From Novosphingobium sp. (GTDB taxonomy: Bacteria > Pseudomonadota > Alphaproteobacteria > Sphingomonadales > Sphingomonadaceae): 7,103 bases of DNA. This document shows, piece by piece, positions 1 through 7,103 of the stretch (within the stretch, counting starts at the first letter, position 1; every line of letters begins with the position of its first letter). The stretch is from contig JAURNJ010000083.1 in assembly GCA_030830245.1 (NCBI GenBank), forward strand, positions 1 to 7,103, given 5' to 3'. Under the pieces are notes generated by a model. It saw only the letters and a list, made by a program, of their open reading frames with translations, was not told where the DNA came from and did not search any database. Both the position numbers and the translations under genes were made by a program.

Positions 1-111
1 AACATCGAAGGCAAGTCGCCCGCGTTCCTGTGCTTCATCAATTTCGCGGATTACAAGGCGCGCTGCGAGGAGATCGCGCAGGCAGGCTATGCGGGGTTCC
101 GGCTGACCTGA
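1..111 (+). CDS. C-terminal end of an unidentified protein (5' truncated by window edge)
   Basis: Frame 1 is open from the first base and gives 36 codons ending in TGA at 109-111. The tail includes FLCFINFADYKARCEEIAQA and ends in GYAGFRLT, a plausible amphipathic helix and short strand. Codon use (AAC, ATC, GGC, TTC, GCG, CTG) matches the other genes here, so I take it as the true end of a gene and not a chance frame. I do not recognise the family with confidence. The tail vaguely recalls the C-termini of flavin-containing monooxygenases, but that is a guess from memory. The gene converges on the minus-strand oxidoreductase with only 16 nt between the two stop codons, and I see no hairpin with a T-run in that gap. 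Confidence 0.6.
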   Translation, partial: NIEGKSPAFLCFINFADYKARCEEIAQAGYAGFRLT

Positions 112-127
112 ATGGCATAAGGCGCCG

Positions 128-1048
128 TCAGTCCTCCAGTTCGGGCACGACCTCGCTCGCCAGCAGTTCGGTCTGCTCCATCAGCGCGGCGGGGCTTGCC
201 GCCATCGGGATAAGCACGAACTTGGAAATGCCCGCATCGATATAGCGGCGCAGCGTGGCGATTACTTTGCCAGCAGGTCCGATGGCAAGCATGTCCGCCA
301 CCGAATGGCCGGTTTCGGGCGGCATACGCGCGGCCATCCGGCTTATCGCCTGCTGCACGGTCGGATCGTCCTGGGCGCCGATGTGCATCATCAGCGTCAT
401 CCCGTAGTGGTCAGGCTCGATGGTCCGGCCGAGCGCCTGCGATTGTGCCTCGATGCTACGCCGGGCCTCCGCGGCGCGCTGAGGCCCGATCATCGAGCCG
501 AGCCAGCCATCGCCCAGCCGAGCGGTGCGGGCAAAGGCCGCGTCGGAATTGCCGCCTATCCAGAGCGGGACCGGCTTGACGGGACGAGGCTGCACGCCCG
601 GTCCTTCATACTTGTAATGCTCGCTCGTGAAGGAAACCGAGTCTTCCTTCAGCAAAAGCCGGATCAGTTCGATGGCCTCATCGGACTTGCGCCCGCGAGT
701 CTTGGGCGAAGCGCCGGTCGCCAGCCAGAACTTGTCCGATGCATTGCCGATCCCGACCACCGGGAACACCCGCCCTGCCCCCAGAAAGGCGATGGTCGCA
801 AGCTCCTTGGCAAAGACCACCGGATCGCGAAACGGCAGCACGATCGCGCTGGTGCCGAACCGCATCTTCCGCGTCCGCGCCGATAGGGCGGCGAGCATCG
901 TCATGGGTTCGAGCGTCGGCCCGAGAACCTGATCGCTATGCCAGATGGAATCGATTCCCCGCGCCTCGCACAGGTCTATCCAGGCCCAGTATTCCTCTAT
1001 GGAAAGGCCCGCCATCGCGCCGGGGCCCATGCCGAGCCGAACAGTCAT
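128..1048 (-). CDS. LLM class flavin-dependent oxidoreductase
   Basis: A 306-aa protein of the luciferase-like monooxygenase (LLM) superfamily, a single TIM-barrel enzyme that uses FMN or F420 to oxidise or reduce small organic substrates in the cytoplasm. The N-terminal barrel strand is at about residues 3-8. The conserved RDPVVFAKE block is at 74-82 (the usual 'P...aK..atlD' region, here followed by LATIAFLGAGR), and VGIGN is near 98-102. The C-terminal signature PLWIGGNSDAAFARTARLGD lies at 161-180, with GWLG next. Length is normal for the family. The ATG at 1048 has a GGGTGA-like sequence about 7 nt upstream and lies 15 nt after the queF stop, so the two are probably cotranscribed. The substrate cannot be read from sequence. 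Some LLM members (SsuD-like) desulfonate alkanesulfonates, but nothing here shows that activity. The family call is firm; function within the family is open. Confidence 0.9.
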   Translation of the reverse strand: MTVRLGMGPGAMAGLSIEEYWAWIDLCEARGIDSIWHSDQVLGPTLEPMTMLAALSARTRKMRFGTSAIVLPFRDPVVFAKELATIAFLGAGRVFPVVGIGNASDKFWLATGASPKTRGRKSDEAIELIRLLLKEDSVSFTSEHYKYEGPGVQPRPVKPVPLWIGGNSDAAFARTARLGDGWLGSMIGPQRAAEARRSIEAQSQALGRTIEPDHYGMTLMMHIGAQDDPTVQQAISRMAARMPPETGHSVADMLAIGPAGKVIATLRRYIDAGISKFVLIPMAASPAALMEQTELLASEVVPELED

Positions 1049-1063
1049 AGCGCAGTCACCCGA

Positions 1064-1525
1064 TCATCCCCGCCCGCGATAGGGCGCGACGCCCTGATCG
1101 GGCACCCACAGGCCATCGGGCACCGGGCCGCTCTGCCAGAACACGTCGATGGGAATGCCGCCGCGCGGATACCAGTAGCCGCCGATCCTCAGCCAGCGCG
1201 GGGCCATCTCGGCAAAGAGGCGCTGGCCGATGCCCACAGTCACATCCTCGTGAAATCCGGCGTGATTGCGAAACGATCCGAGGAACAGCTTGAGGCTCTT
1301 CGATTCGACGATGGTTTCGCCCGGCGCATAGTCGATCACCAGATGAGCGAAATCGGGCTGTCCGGTCACCGGGCACAGCGAGGTGAATTCCGGAGCGGCA
1401 AAGCGCACGAGGTAAAGCGATCCGGTTCGCGGGTTCGGCACATAGTCAAGCACCGCCGATTCCGGGCTGGCAGGAAGCGTGCTCGCCTGCCCCAGATGGA
1501 CGGTTGTTGGCGGGTCATTGGTCAT
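1064..1525 (-). CDS. queF: NADPH-dependent 7-cyano-7-deazaguanine (preQ0) reductase QueF, unimodular type
   Basis: QueF reduces the nitrile of preQ0 to the aminomethyl group of preQ1 with two NADPH, the step before tRNA-guanine transglycosylase inserts the base for queuosine. The protein is 153 aa, the short single-domain (T-fold, Bacillus subtilis-like) form. The catalytic cysteine is visible as C51 in [14 protein letters not shown], with D58 as the expected general acid. The family NADPH motif ESKSLK is at 74-79, followed by LFLGSFRNH (80-88). I chose the ATG at 1525 because homologous proteins begin shortly before the LPASP...LDYVPNP region. A GTG 10 codons upstream (1555) is in frame but would add [10 protein letters not shown], which looks non-native. 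The ribosome binding site at the chosen start is poor. No other queuosine gene lies in the window. It is transcribed divergently from metC and leads the LLM oxidoreductase gene. Confidence 0.95.
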   Translation of the reverse strand: MTNDPPTTVHLGQASTLPASPESAVLDYVPNPRTGSLYLVRFAAPEFTSLCPVTGQPDFAHLVIDYAPGETIVESKSLKLFLGSFRNHAGFHEDVTVGIGQRLFAEMAPRWLRIGGYWYPRGGIPIDVFWQSGPVPDGLWVPDQGVAPYRGRG

Positions 1526-1590
1526 TGCCAGTGCTATTGCCCGTAAGAGCGCCACTGGACAAGGCCGACAATCTCGCCATGCTGGGGCGC
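1526..1590. promoter_or_regulatory. Divergent intergenic region between queF and metC with a 6-bp inverted repeat
   Basis: The 65 bases between the chosen start codons must hold both 5' control regions unless the promoters lie inside the genes. A perfect inverted repeat CCAGTG (1528-1533) / CACTGG (1553-1558) has arms separated by 19 nt, about 2.4 helical turns centre to centre, which would suit a dimeric regulator. Six-base arms can occur by chance. I do not see convincing -35/-10 boxes for either gene. No preQ1-riboswitch-like structure is evident, and the leader is too short to hold much. Confidence 0.35.
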
Positions 1591-2814
1591 ATGGCCGACA
1601 AGAAGAAAAATCCCGACGATCCGCCCAAGGGTATCGGCACGCGCCTGGTTGCTGCCGGGCGACGGCCTGAATGGACCGGCCCCGTCGTCAATCCGCCTGT
1701 CTGGCGCGCAAGCACGCACCTCTACGAGGACATGGCTTCGCATCGCGACGGCCCGCGCCACAACGAGGACGGGCGCTTTTTCTACGGCAGGCGCGGCGCA
1801 CCGACGCAGTGGGCGCTGGCCGAGGCGCTGACGCAGATCGAACCCGGCGCGGCAGGCACCGTGCTCTATCCTTCCGGCGTTGCCGCGATCGCCGGGGCAC
1901 TGCTCACCGTGCTGCGGCCGGGCGACGTCTTGCTCATGACCGACAATGCCTATGACCCCAGCCGCACCATGGGGCTGGGGCTGATGCGCGATTTCGGGAT
2001 CGAGACGCGCTTTTTCGATCCGCGCGATGTTTCCGCTTTCGAGGCGCTGTGCTGCGAGCGCACGAAGGCAGTCCTGCTCGAATGCCCCGGCAGCCTGACG
2101 ATGGAATTGTGCGACGTGCCTGCCCTGGCGCGCGCTGCGCGAAAGCGCGGGATCGTCTCGATCCTCGACAACACCTGGGCGAGCGCGCTTGGCTTTACCG
2201 CTTTGACGCGCGGCGTCGACATTGTCGTTTCCTCGCTGACCAAGCATGTCGGCGGCCATTCCGACGCGATGATGGGCGCGGCCAGCGCGGGCTCGAAGTT
2301 TTACGCCACACTCAGGAAGCGCGCGCAGAACCTTGGGCAAGTCGTCTCGCCCGATGACGCCGCACTGGTGCTGCGCGGCCTCAGAACCTTGCAGGTTCGG
2401 TTGGAGCGCGAAACCTCAAGCGCGCTTGAGATATCGGCATGGCTCTCACAACGGCCTGAAATTGCACAGGTAATGTGCCCCATGCTGCCCGGCTCGCCCG
2501 GACACCAGATCTGGGCGCGGGATTTTACCGGAGGCTGCGGGCTGTTCAGTTTCCTGTTCAAGGGCGGCACTGCATTGAGCCGCGACAGCTTCATCGATGC
2601 GCTTGAACTGTTCGGCATCGGCTATAGCTGGGGCGGATTCGAAAGCCTCGTCGTGCCTGTCGATCCGGTGCCCTATCGCTCGGTCATGGCCTGGCCGCCG
2701 AAGGGCGTCACCCGCAAGGACCGGTTCGGCGTGCGGCTTTCCATCGGCCTTGAAGACCCTGCTGACCTCATCGCCGACATCGAACGGGCGCTTGTGAAGA
2801 TGGCAGCGAACTAG
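1591..2814 (+). CDS. metC: Cystathionine beta-lyase-type PLP enzyme (Cys/Met metabolism family)
   Basis: A 407-aa fold-type I PLP enzyme of the Cys/Met metabolism family. MetC cleaves cystathionine to homocysteine, pyruvate and ammonia in methionine synthesis. Seen in order: the N-terminal NPPVWRAST segment; [17 protein letters not shown] (Y65 and R67, the YxR motif that contacts the phosphate of the neighbouring subunit's PLP, here in the YGRRG(A/T)PT form typical of cystathionine beta-lyases); [13 protein letters not shown], the PLP-phosphate loop; DNTWAS with D193, which pairs with the PLP pyridine nitrogen; and [12 protein letters not shown] with K218 as the Schiff-base lysine. Length is normal. 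ATG 1591 (MADKKKN...) is preferred. ATG 1579 is in frame 4 codons earlier and also possible; neither has a strong ribosome binding site. The motifs fit a beta-lyase better than a gamma-synthase, but a broader C-S lyase cannot be excluded. Confidence 0.92.
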   Translation: MADKKKNPDDPPKGIGTRLVAAGRRPEWTGPVVNPPVWRASTHLYEDMASHRDGPRHNEDGRFFYGRRGAPTQWALAEALTQIEPGAAGTVLYPSGVAAIAGALLTVLRPGDVLLMTDNAYDPSRTMGLGLMRDFGIETRFFDPRDVSAFEALCCERTKAVLLECPGSLTMELCDVPALARAARKRGIVSILDNTWASALGFTALTRGVDIVVSSLTKHVGGHSDAMMGAASAGSKFYATLRKRAQNLGQVVSPDDAALVLRGLRTLQVRLERETSSALEISAWLSQRPEIAQVMCPMLPGSPGHQIWARDFTGGCGLFSFLFKGGTALSRDSFIDALELFGIGYSWGGFESLVVPVDPVPYRSVMAWPPKGVTRKDRFGVRLSIGLEDPADLIADIERALVKMAAN

Positions 2815-2828
2815 GGCTGGATCAGCCC
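2814..2828 (+). other. Small hairpin just after metC
   Basis: GGGCTG-GAT-CAGCCC is a perfect 6-bp stem with a 3-nt loop that begins at the last base of the metC stop codon. No T-run follows (the next bases are GCCAAAGTGG), so it is not a canonical intrinsic terminator. It could slow RNA decay or assist Rho-dependent ending, or be chance. Confidence 0.3.
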
Positions 2829-2883
2829 GCCAAAGTGGCTGGTAATCGCTCCCGTTTGCATGATAGCCTCCCGTTCGTCATCG

Positions 2884-2889
2884 AGAGGA
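2884..2889 (+). promoter_or_regulatory. Ribosome binding site that decides the start of the exported protein
   Basis: AGAGGA lies 8 nt before the ATG at 2898. The alternative in-frame ATG at 2889 overlaps the last base of this motif, so it cannot use it. An earlier in-frame start at 2835 would place charged residues ahead of the signal peptide. The spacing favours 2898. Confidence 0.6.
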
Positions 2890-2897
2890 TGAAACCC

Positions 2898-4097
2898 ATG
2901 AAACCAAGCGGAAAAGCCATCGCCACTGTCGCCCCTGCCGCGGGTGGCGCAATCGCCATCGCCGTGCCCCTGCTCGCGCAGCAAAGCGGGCCTGTCGCAC
3001 GCTACGACATGCGCGCAGGCACCGTCTCGGGCATGGGCGCGATGGGCAGCGGCATGGGCGCGGGCATAAGCATGATGTTCGGCGGCGGCAACAGCAACAA
3101 GGTCCAGCACGAGCTCTATCTGCGAATCGGCTCCTCGCAGTCGCCATCGAAAGGCAGCCCGAAGGCAGACCATTTCATGCCGCCCAATGCCAAGCTCGGC
3201 AAATCGGTCGCGCTGACCACGCCGCGCGAGGAGCGCGAACCAGACCTGATGCCTGAAAAGCCCAAGGGCCGCCTGCTGATCTTCTGGGGTTGCGGGGAAC
3301 GCGCGGGCAAGGGCCAGCCTGTGGTGATCGACTTCGCCAAGGTGGCCAAAGGCCAGGTTCCGCCGGGCCTGTGGAACAGCACGGTCATCCGCGACTGGGG
3401 GCCGAACCTGAGCAACAGCCGCACATTCGGACGCTGGCCGTCCGAGGACAACAAGTATGTGAAGCCTGACAGCTCCCTGCCTGGCCCGCACCGGATCGCA
3501 TCGAACTATGCGCCGGAAATCAGCTTCACCCTCGCCAAGGACTTCATGGCGCCGCTCTCGGTGCGCACCGGTTCGTTGCCGAGCGGCGCGACTCGCACCA
3601 ACTGGACCGGCATAGCCGGAGCGACCGGCTATCTTGCAGGGCTGTTCGGCGGCAAGCAGGGGCCGGGCGGCGACATGGGCGACATGGTCATGTGGACCAG
3701 CAGCTCCTCGCGCCAGTTCGGCGGTGGCCTGTCCGACTGGACCTCGCCCGGACAGGTGGCCACGCTGGTCAAGAACGGCACGGTCATGCCGCCATCCGCC
3801 ACCAGTTGCACGATCCCCGCCGAGGTCAACCGCGCGGCCGCCGATTTCAAGGTCGGCACGCTGACCGCGTTCGGGCCGGAAGAGAACTTCTCCTATCCGC
3901 CTCGCCCGGCAAGCGGCCCTTGGAACCTGCAATGGACGGCGCGAATCCGTCACCGCTCGTCGACCAGCTGGATGTCGATGCCCTGCATGGGCTCGATGGG
4001 CGCGCAAGGCGCGCAGCAGGGCGAATGCAAGAAACGGGGCGGCCTTGGCGGAATGCTGGGCGGCGGCATCCTTGGCGGAGGTGGCTGCGACTGCTGA
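2898..4097 (+). CDS. Exported protein of unknown function with Met/Gly-rich segment, FnIII-like signature and Gly-rich Cys-Asp-Cys tail
   Basis: A 399-aa protein that I cannot assign to a named family. Residues 1-27 look like a Sec signal peptide: K2 and K6, then a hydrophobic stretch of Ala/Ile/Val/Leu ending PLLA|QQ. There is no lipobox, so it should reach the periplasm or beyond. Residues 45-64 are Gly/Met-rich (GMGAMGSGMGAGISMMFGGG), resembling glycine-zipper segments. GRLLIFWGCGE is near 124-134. Around 228-248, SGATRTNWTGIAGATGYLA resembles the Trp strand and 'W..v.gAtgY' signature of fibronectin type III or similar beta-sandwich domains, followed by a VMWTSSSS strand. The tail from C377 is CKKRGG plus Gly-rich sequence ending GGGGCDC. 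Cysteines are at 132, 304, 363, 377, 397 and 399. It starts 83 nt after metC and ends 79 nt before cobA, so it is probably its own unit or read from metC. No enzyme motif is visible. Confidence 0.85.
   Translation: MKPSGKAIATVAPAAGGAIAIAVPLLAQQSGPVARYDMRAGTVSGMGAMGSGMGAGISMMFGGGNSNKVQHELYLRIGSSQSPSKGSPKADHFMPPNAKLGKSVALTTPREEREPDLMPEKPKGRLLIFWGCGERAGKGQPVVIDFAKVAKGQVPPGLWNSTVIRDWGPNLSNSRTFGRWPSEDNKYVKPDSSLPGPHRIASNYAPEISFTLAKDFMAPLSVRTGSLPSGATRTNWTGIAGATGYLAGLFGGKQGPGGDMGDMVMWTSSSSRQFGGGLSDWTSPGQVATLVKNGTVMPPSATSCTIPAEVNRAAADFKVGTLTAFGPEENFSYPPRPASGPWNLQWTARIRHRSSTSWMSMPCMGSMGAQGAQQGECKKRGGLGGMLGGGILGGGGCDC
3030..3062 (+). repeat. Two 12-bp direct repeats in the Met/Gly-rich coding segment
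   Basis: GGCATGGGCGCG occurs at 3030-3041 and again at 3051-3062, offset by 21 bases (7 codons), so the copies are in frame and encode repeated GMGA units. The tandem character suggests growth or shrinkage of the segment by slippage. At the 3' end of the same gene, CCTTGGCGGA at 4043-4052 and 4070-4079 (offset 27 bases, 9 codons) gives a similar pattern in the Gly-rich tail. Confidence 0.6.
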
Positions 4098-4176
4098 CGC
4101 AGGGCTAAAGCGCGCCTAACAGGGCGCAAAAGCATTCTCGCTGGCATGTTGCGGCGCGACAGGCCAATTGGGCTTC
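4098..4176 (+). promoter_or_regulatory. Leader of the cobA-cysI operon
   Basis: These 79 bases should carry the promoter of the sulfite-reduction operon. An imperfectly placed inverted repeat GCGCC (4112-4116) / GGCGC (4123-4127) with a 6-nt loop is followed by AAAA, so on the plus strand it is not an intrinsic terminator for the upstream gene. It may be an operator or chance. I cannot point to convincing -35/-10 hexamers. The cobA start has only a weak GGG-containing ribosome binding site. Confidence 0.3.
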
Positions 4177-4947
4177 ATGGAACATGCTCCTTCTGCAACC
4201 GGCAAGGTTTACCTTGTCGGCGCCGGTCCCGGCGATCCCGACCTGCTGACCCTGCGCGCCGCGCGGCTGATCATGCAGGCCGGGCTGATCGTGCATGACG
4301 GGCTGGTGAGCGAGGACATTCTCGCAATGGCCGGGCCCAAGGCGAGGCTGGTGTCGGTCGCCAAGCGCCGATCGCGCCACACGATGCCGCAGGACGCAAT
4401 CAATGACTTGCTGGTTGCCGAGGCAAGGGCCGGCAAGCAGGTGGTGCGGCTGAAAGGCGGCGATCCCTTCATCTTCGGGCGTGGCGGCGAAGAGGCGGAG
4501 GCTTGCCGCGCGGCAGGCGTGCCGGTCGAGGTCGTGCCGGGCATCACCTCTGCCCTGGGCGCGTCGGCAGCAGCGCAAATCCCGCTGACGCATCGCGCAA
4601 ACGCCTCCATGGTCAGCTTCGTTGCCGGTCAGTGCAAGGGCCTGACCGAGCAGGACTGGTCGGGCCTTGCCGGCAAGGGGCGCACGCTCGTGATCTACAT
4701 GGGCCTCGCCTCTGCGCCGCAGATCGCCGAAAAGCTGATAGCCGACGGGCTGTCGCCTGCCATGCCGGTTGCGATGATCGAGAATGCGACGCGCAAGGCA
4801 ATGCGGGTGCTGCGCGCGCCCATTGCCGGACTTGCCGAGCTGGTCGTGCGCGAACGGGTGAAGAGCCCGGCGCTTATTGTCGTTGGCGAAGTGGCAGGCG
4901 AGGCCGAACCGGACCTGCGCGCGCTGGCATTGGAGTTGGCACAGTGA
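4177..4947 (+). CDS. cobA: Uroporphyrinogen-III C-methyltransferase (SUMT)
   Basis: A 256-aa cytoplasmic methyltransferase that uses two S-adenosylmethionine to convert uroporphyrinogen III to precorrin-2, the precursor of siroheme (and of cobalamin). Family motifs appear in order: VYLVGAGPGDPDLLTLRAAR (11-30, the N-terminal glycine loop); VHDGLVSEDIL; VAKRRSRHTMPQ; VVRLKGGDPFIFGRGGEEAE (89-108, SAM-binding region); VVPGITSALGASAAAQIPLTHR (starting at 119); and YMGL. It is the stand-alone methyltransferase: the CysG-type dehydrogenase/ferrochelatase domain is absent, so another enzyme must finish siroheme. ATG 4177 is chosen over an in-frame TTG three codons earlier (4168). The stop codon overlaps the next gene's GTG (GTGA), which indicates translational coupling. 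Position ahead of cysI indicates service to siroheme for sulfite reductase rather than B12, though this is inference from context. Confidence 0.95.
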   Translation: MEHAPSATGKVYLVGAGPGDPDLLTLRAARLIMQAGLIVHDGLVSEDILAMAGPKARLVSVAKRRSRHTMPQDAINDLLVAEARAGKQVVRLKGGDPFIFGRGGEEAEACRAAGVPVEVVPGITSALGASAAAQIPLTHRANASMVSFVAGQCKGLTEQDWSGLAGKGRTLVIYMGLASAPQIAEKLIADGLSPAMPVAMIENATRKAMRVLRAPIAGLAELVVRERVKSPALIVVGEVAGEAEPDLRALALELAQ

Positions 4948-5239
4948 AGATATTGACGGGCAACGATCTGAAGAGCGGCCATGTCGTCTGGTGGGATGGC
5001 GAACAGTGGTCGAAATTCGTCAATTCCGCCGCCGATGTCGGCGACAAGGGCGAGGCGATCCTGGCCCGAGAGGAAGGCGCACGCCGCGTCTTCGCTGCCT
5101 ATGTCGTCGATGCCACACGCGATTCGAACGGAGTGCGGCCTTCGCACATCAAGGAGCGCATCCGCGCGCTCGGGCCGACCGTGCGCCTCGACCTTTCATT
5201 GAAACCGGGTGATGCCAATGCCGGAAACTGGGTGATCTG

Positions 5240-5240
<1 letters not shown>
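4944..5240 (+). CDS. DUF2849 domain protein of the sulfite reductase operon
   Basis: A 98-aa protein matching what I know of DUF2849, a small alphaproteobacterial family encoded just before cysI. The protein starts MKILTGNDLKSGHVVWWD, has an acidic/charged middle (ILAREEGARRVFAAYVVDA, 39-57), then a conserved-looking GVRPSHIKERIRALGPTVR (63-81), and ends NWVI. No signal peptide, transmembrane helix or cysteine is present, so it is soluble, cytoplasmic and unlikely to hold an Fe-S cluster. Start is GTG 4944, inside the cobA stop (4-nt overlap), with GGAG at 4932-4935 eight bases upstream; the next in-frame start would remove conserved N-terminal sequence. It ends in TGATG, sharing one base with the cysI start. 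Its molecular role is unknown. The wedge between cobA and cysI suggests a helper in sulfite reductase maturation, cofactor handling or electron delivery, which is inference only. Confidence 0.88.
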
Positions 5241-6866
<1,626 letters not shown>

Positions 6867-6874
<8 letters not shown>

Positions 6875-7103
6875 CGTCCAGTTCCGCTTCCGCGACGACG
6901 AAGAAGCTGGCGATCCGGCTGTCACGGTCGATTCCTTTTTCGACCAGACCAACGCGACTGCAGTGCGCATCGAGCCGGGCGACGACGCGCGCGACCTGCT
7001 CCCCTTCCTTGACCGGCTGCAACTTGTCGTCGAGCACGAAATACTCGGCATCCTCGCCGGTGGTCGACACCATCAGCAGGCGCAGTCCGGGCCACGCCGT
7101 CTT
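6867..7103 (+). CDS. DUF934-like protein, N-terminal part (runs off window; family match lost after about residue 51)
   Basis: The frame opens at ATG 6867 behind AAGGAGG, overlaps cysI by 8 nt (ends 6874) and stays open to the window edge, 79 codons. Residues 1-51 (MTDVQFRFRDDEEAGDPAVT..., then ATAVRIEPGDDARDLLPFLDRL) fit the N-terminus expected of the DUF934 family, which commonly follows cysI and precedes cysH and is implicated by context in sulfate assimilation. DUF934 members should then continue with a 'FPxFxDGRGxS' core soon after the 'LxxLDRL' segment. Here the frame instead reads QLVVEHEILGILAGGRHHQQ, and third-position GC falls. I therefore believe only the part up to about 7020 is native coding sequence of this gene. 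The rest is probably a junction with foreign or inverted sequence. Confidence 0.6.
7020..7103 (-). CDS. Possible minus-strand coding fragment of unknown identity
   Basis: Read on the minus strand from the window edge, 28 codons are open and begin KTAWPGLRLLMVSTTGED, then AEYFVLDDKL. Third positions are overwhelmingly G or C (AAG ACG GCG TGG ... GTG CTC GAC GAC AAG TTG), much more so than the plus-strand frame over the same bases, and the peptide looks natural. I do not recognise the protein. Either a real minus-strand gene has been joined to the interrupted DUF934-like gene, or the end of the sequence is a chimera. The frame remains open leftward to 6852, but that part is antisense to DUF934-like coding sequence and should not be counted. 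Confidence 0.4.

Noticed and set aside
1526..1555. GTG start at 1555 extending QueF by 10 residues
   Set aside because: The added [10 protein letters not shown] is not expected in QueF proteins and would consume half of the divergent promoter region.
1534..2340. A 268-codon minus-strand open frame opposite metC
   Set aside because: It is antisense to the metC PLP motifs, low in hydrophobic structure and without start signals.
2811..4007. A 398-codon minus-strand open frame opposite the exported protein
   Set aside because: The product is rich in Arg, Ala and His as expected of an antisense shadow. The plus strand has a signal peptide, a well-spaced ribosome binding site and natural composition.
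4112..4127. Hairpin GCGCC/GGCGC as an intrinsic terminator after the exported protein gene
   Set aside because: It is followed by AAAA rather than a T-run on the plus strand, has a short stem, and there is no minus-strand gene that it would terminate.
4503..4943. Extension of the DUF2849 frame upstream through cobA
   Set aside because: The frame is open, but that part is an Arg-rich out-of-frame reading of cobA. The real gene starts at the GTG at 4944.

Overview
The window is GC-rich and densely coding, with GC-ending codons dominating every real frame. It looks like a chromosomal segment of an alphaproteobacterium, most likely a sphingomonad (Sphingomonadales). The main support is the operon order cobA - DUF2849 - cysI - DUF934-like, together with the character of the proteins. 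This taxonomic call is inference from gene content; no rRNA or other marker gene is present.

Layout: 1-111 (+) is the last 36 codons of an unidentified gene. Convergent with it is a minus-strand pair: queF (1064-1525), the unimodular 7-cyano-7-deazaguanine reductase of queuosine tRNA modification, followed 15 nt downstream by an LLM-class flavin-dependent oxidoreductase (128-1048). A 65-bp divergent region (1526-1590) separates queF from metC (1591-2814, +), a PLP-dependent cystathionine beta-lyase-type C-S lyase. Next is an exported protein of unknown function (2898-4097, +) with a Met/Gly-rich segment after the signal peptide, a fibronectin-III-like signature in the middle and a Gly-rich tail ending in Cys-Asp-Cys.

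From 4177 to the right edge runs a tightly packed, translationally coupled sulfite-reduction operon. cobA makes precorrin-2, the siroheme precursor. A 98-aa DUF2849 protein overlaps it by 4 nt. cysI, the siroheme/4Fe-4S sulfite reductase hemoprotein, overlaps that by 1 nt. A DUF934-like gene overlaps cysI by 8 nt behind a strong ribosome binding site. CobA supplies the cofactor precursor that CysI needs. The reduced sulfur would enter cysteine and then methionine, and MetC acts on the cysteine-to-methionine branch, so much of the window has a sulfur theme.

The main anomaly is at the right edge. After about position 7020 the DUF934-like frame stops looking like its family and loses its codon pattern. 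The minus strand there reads as well-formed coding sequence for 28 codons. This suggests a rearrangement or a chimeric sequence end. No RNA gene, CRISPR array, insertion sequence or new multi-gene system was found. The least explained gene is the exported protein at 2898-4097. No gene-free stretch exceeds 85 bases.
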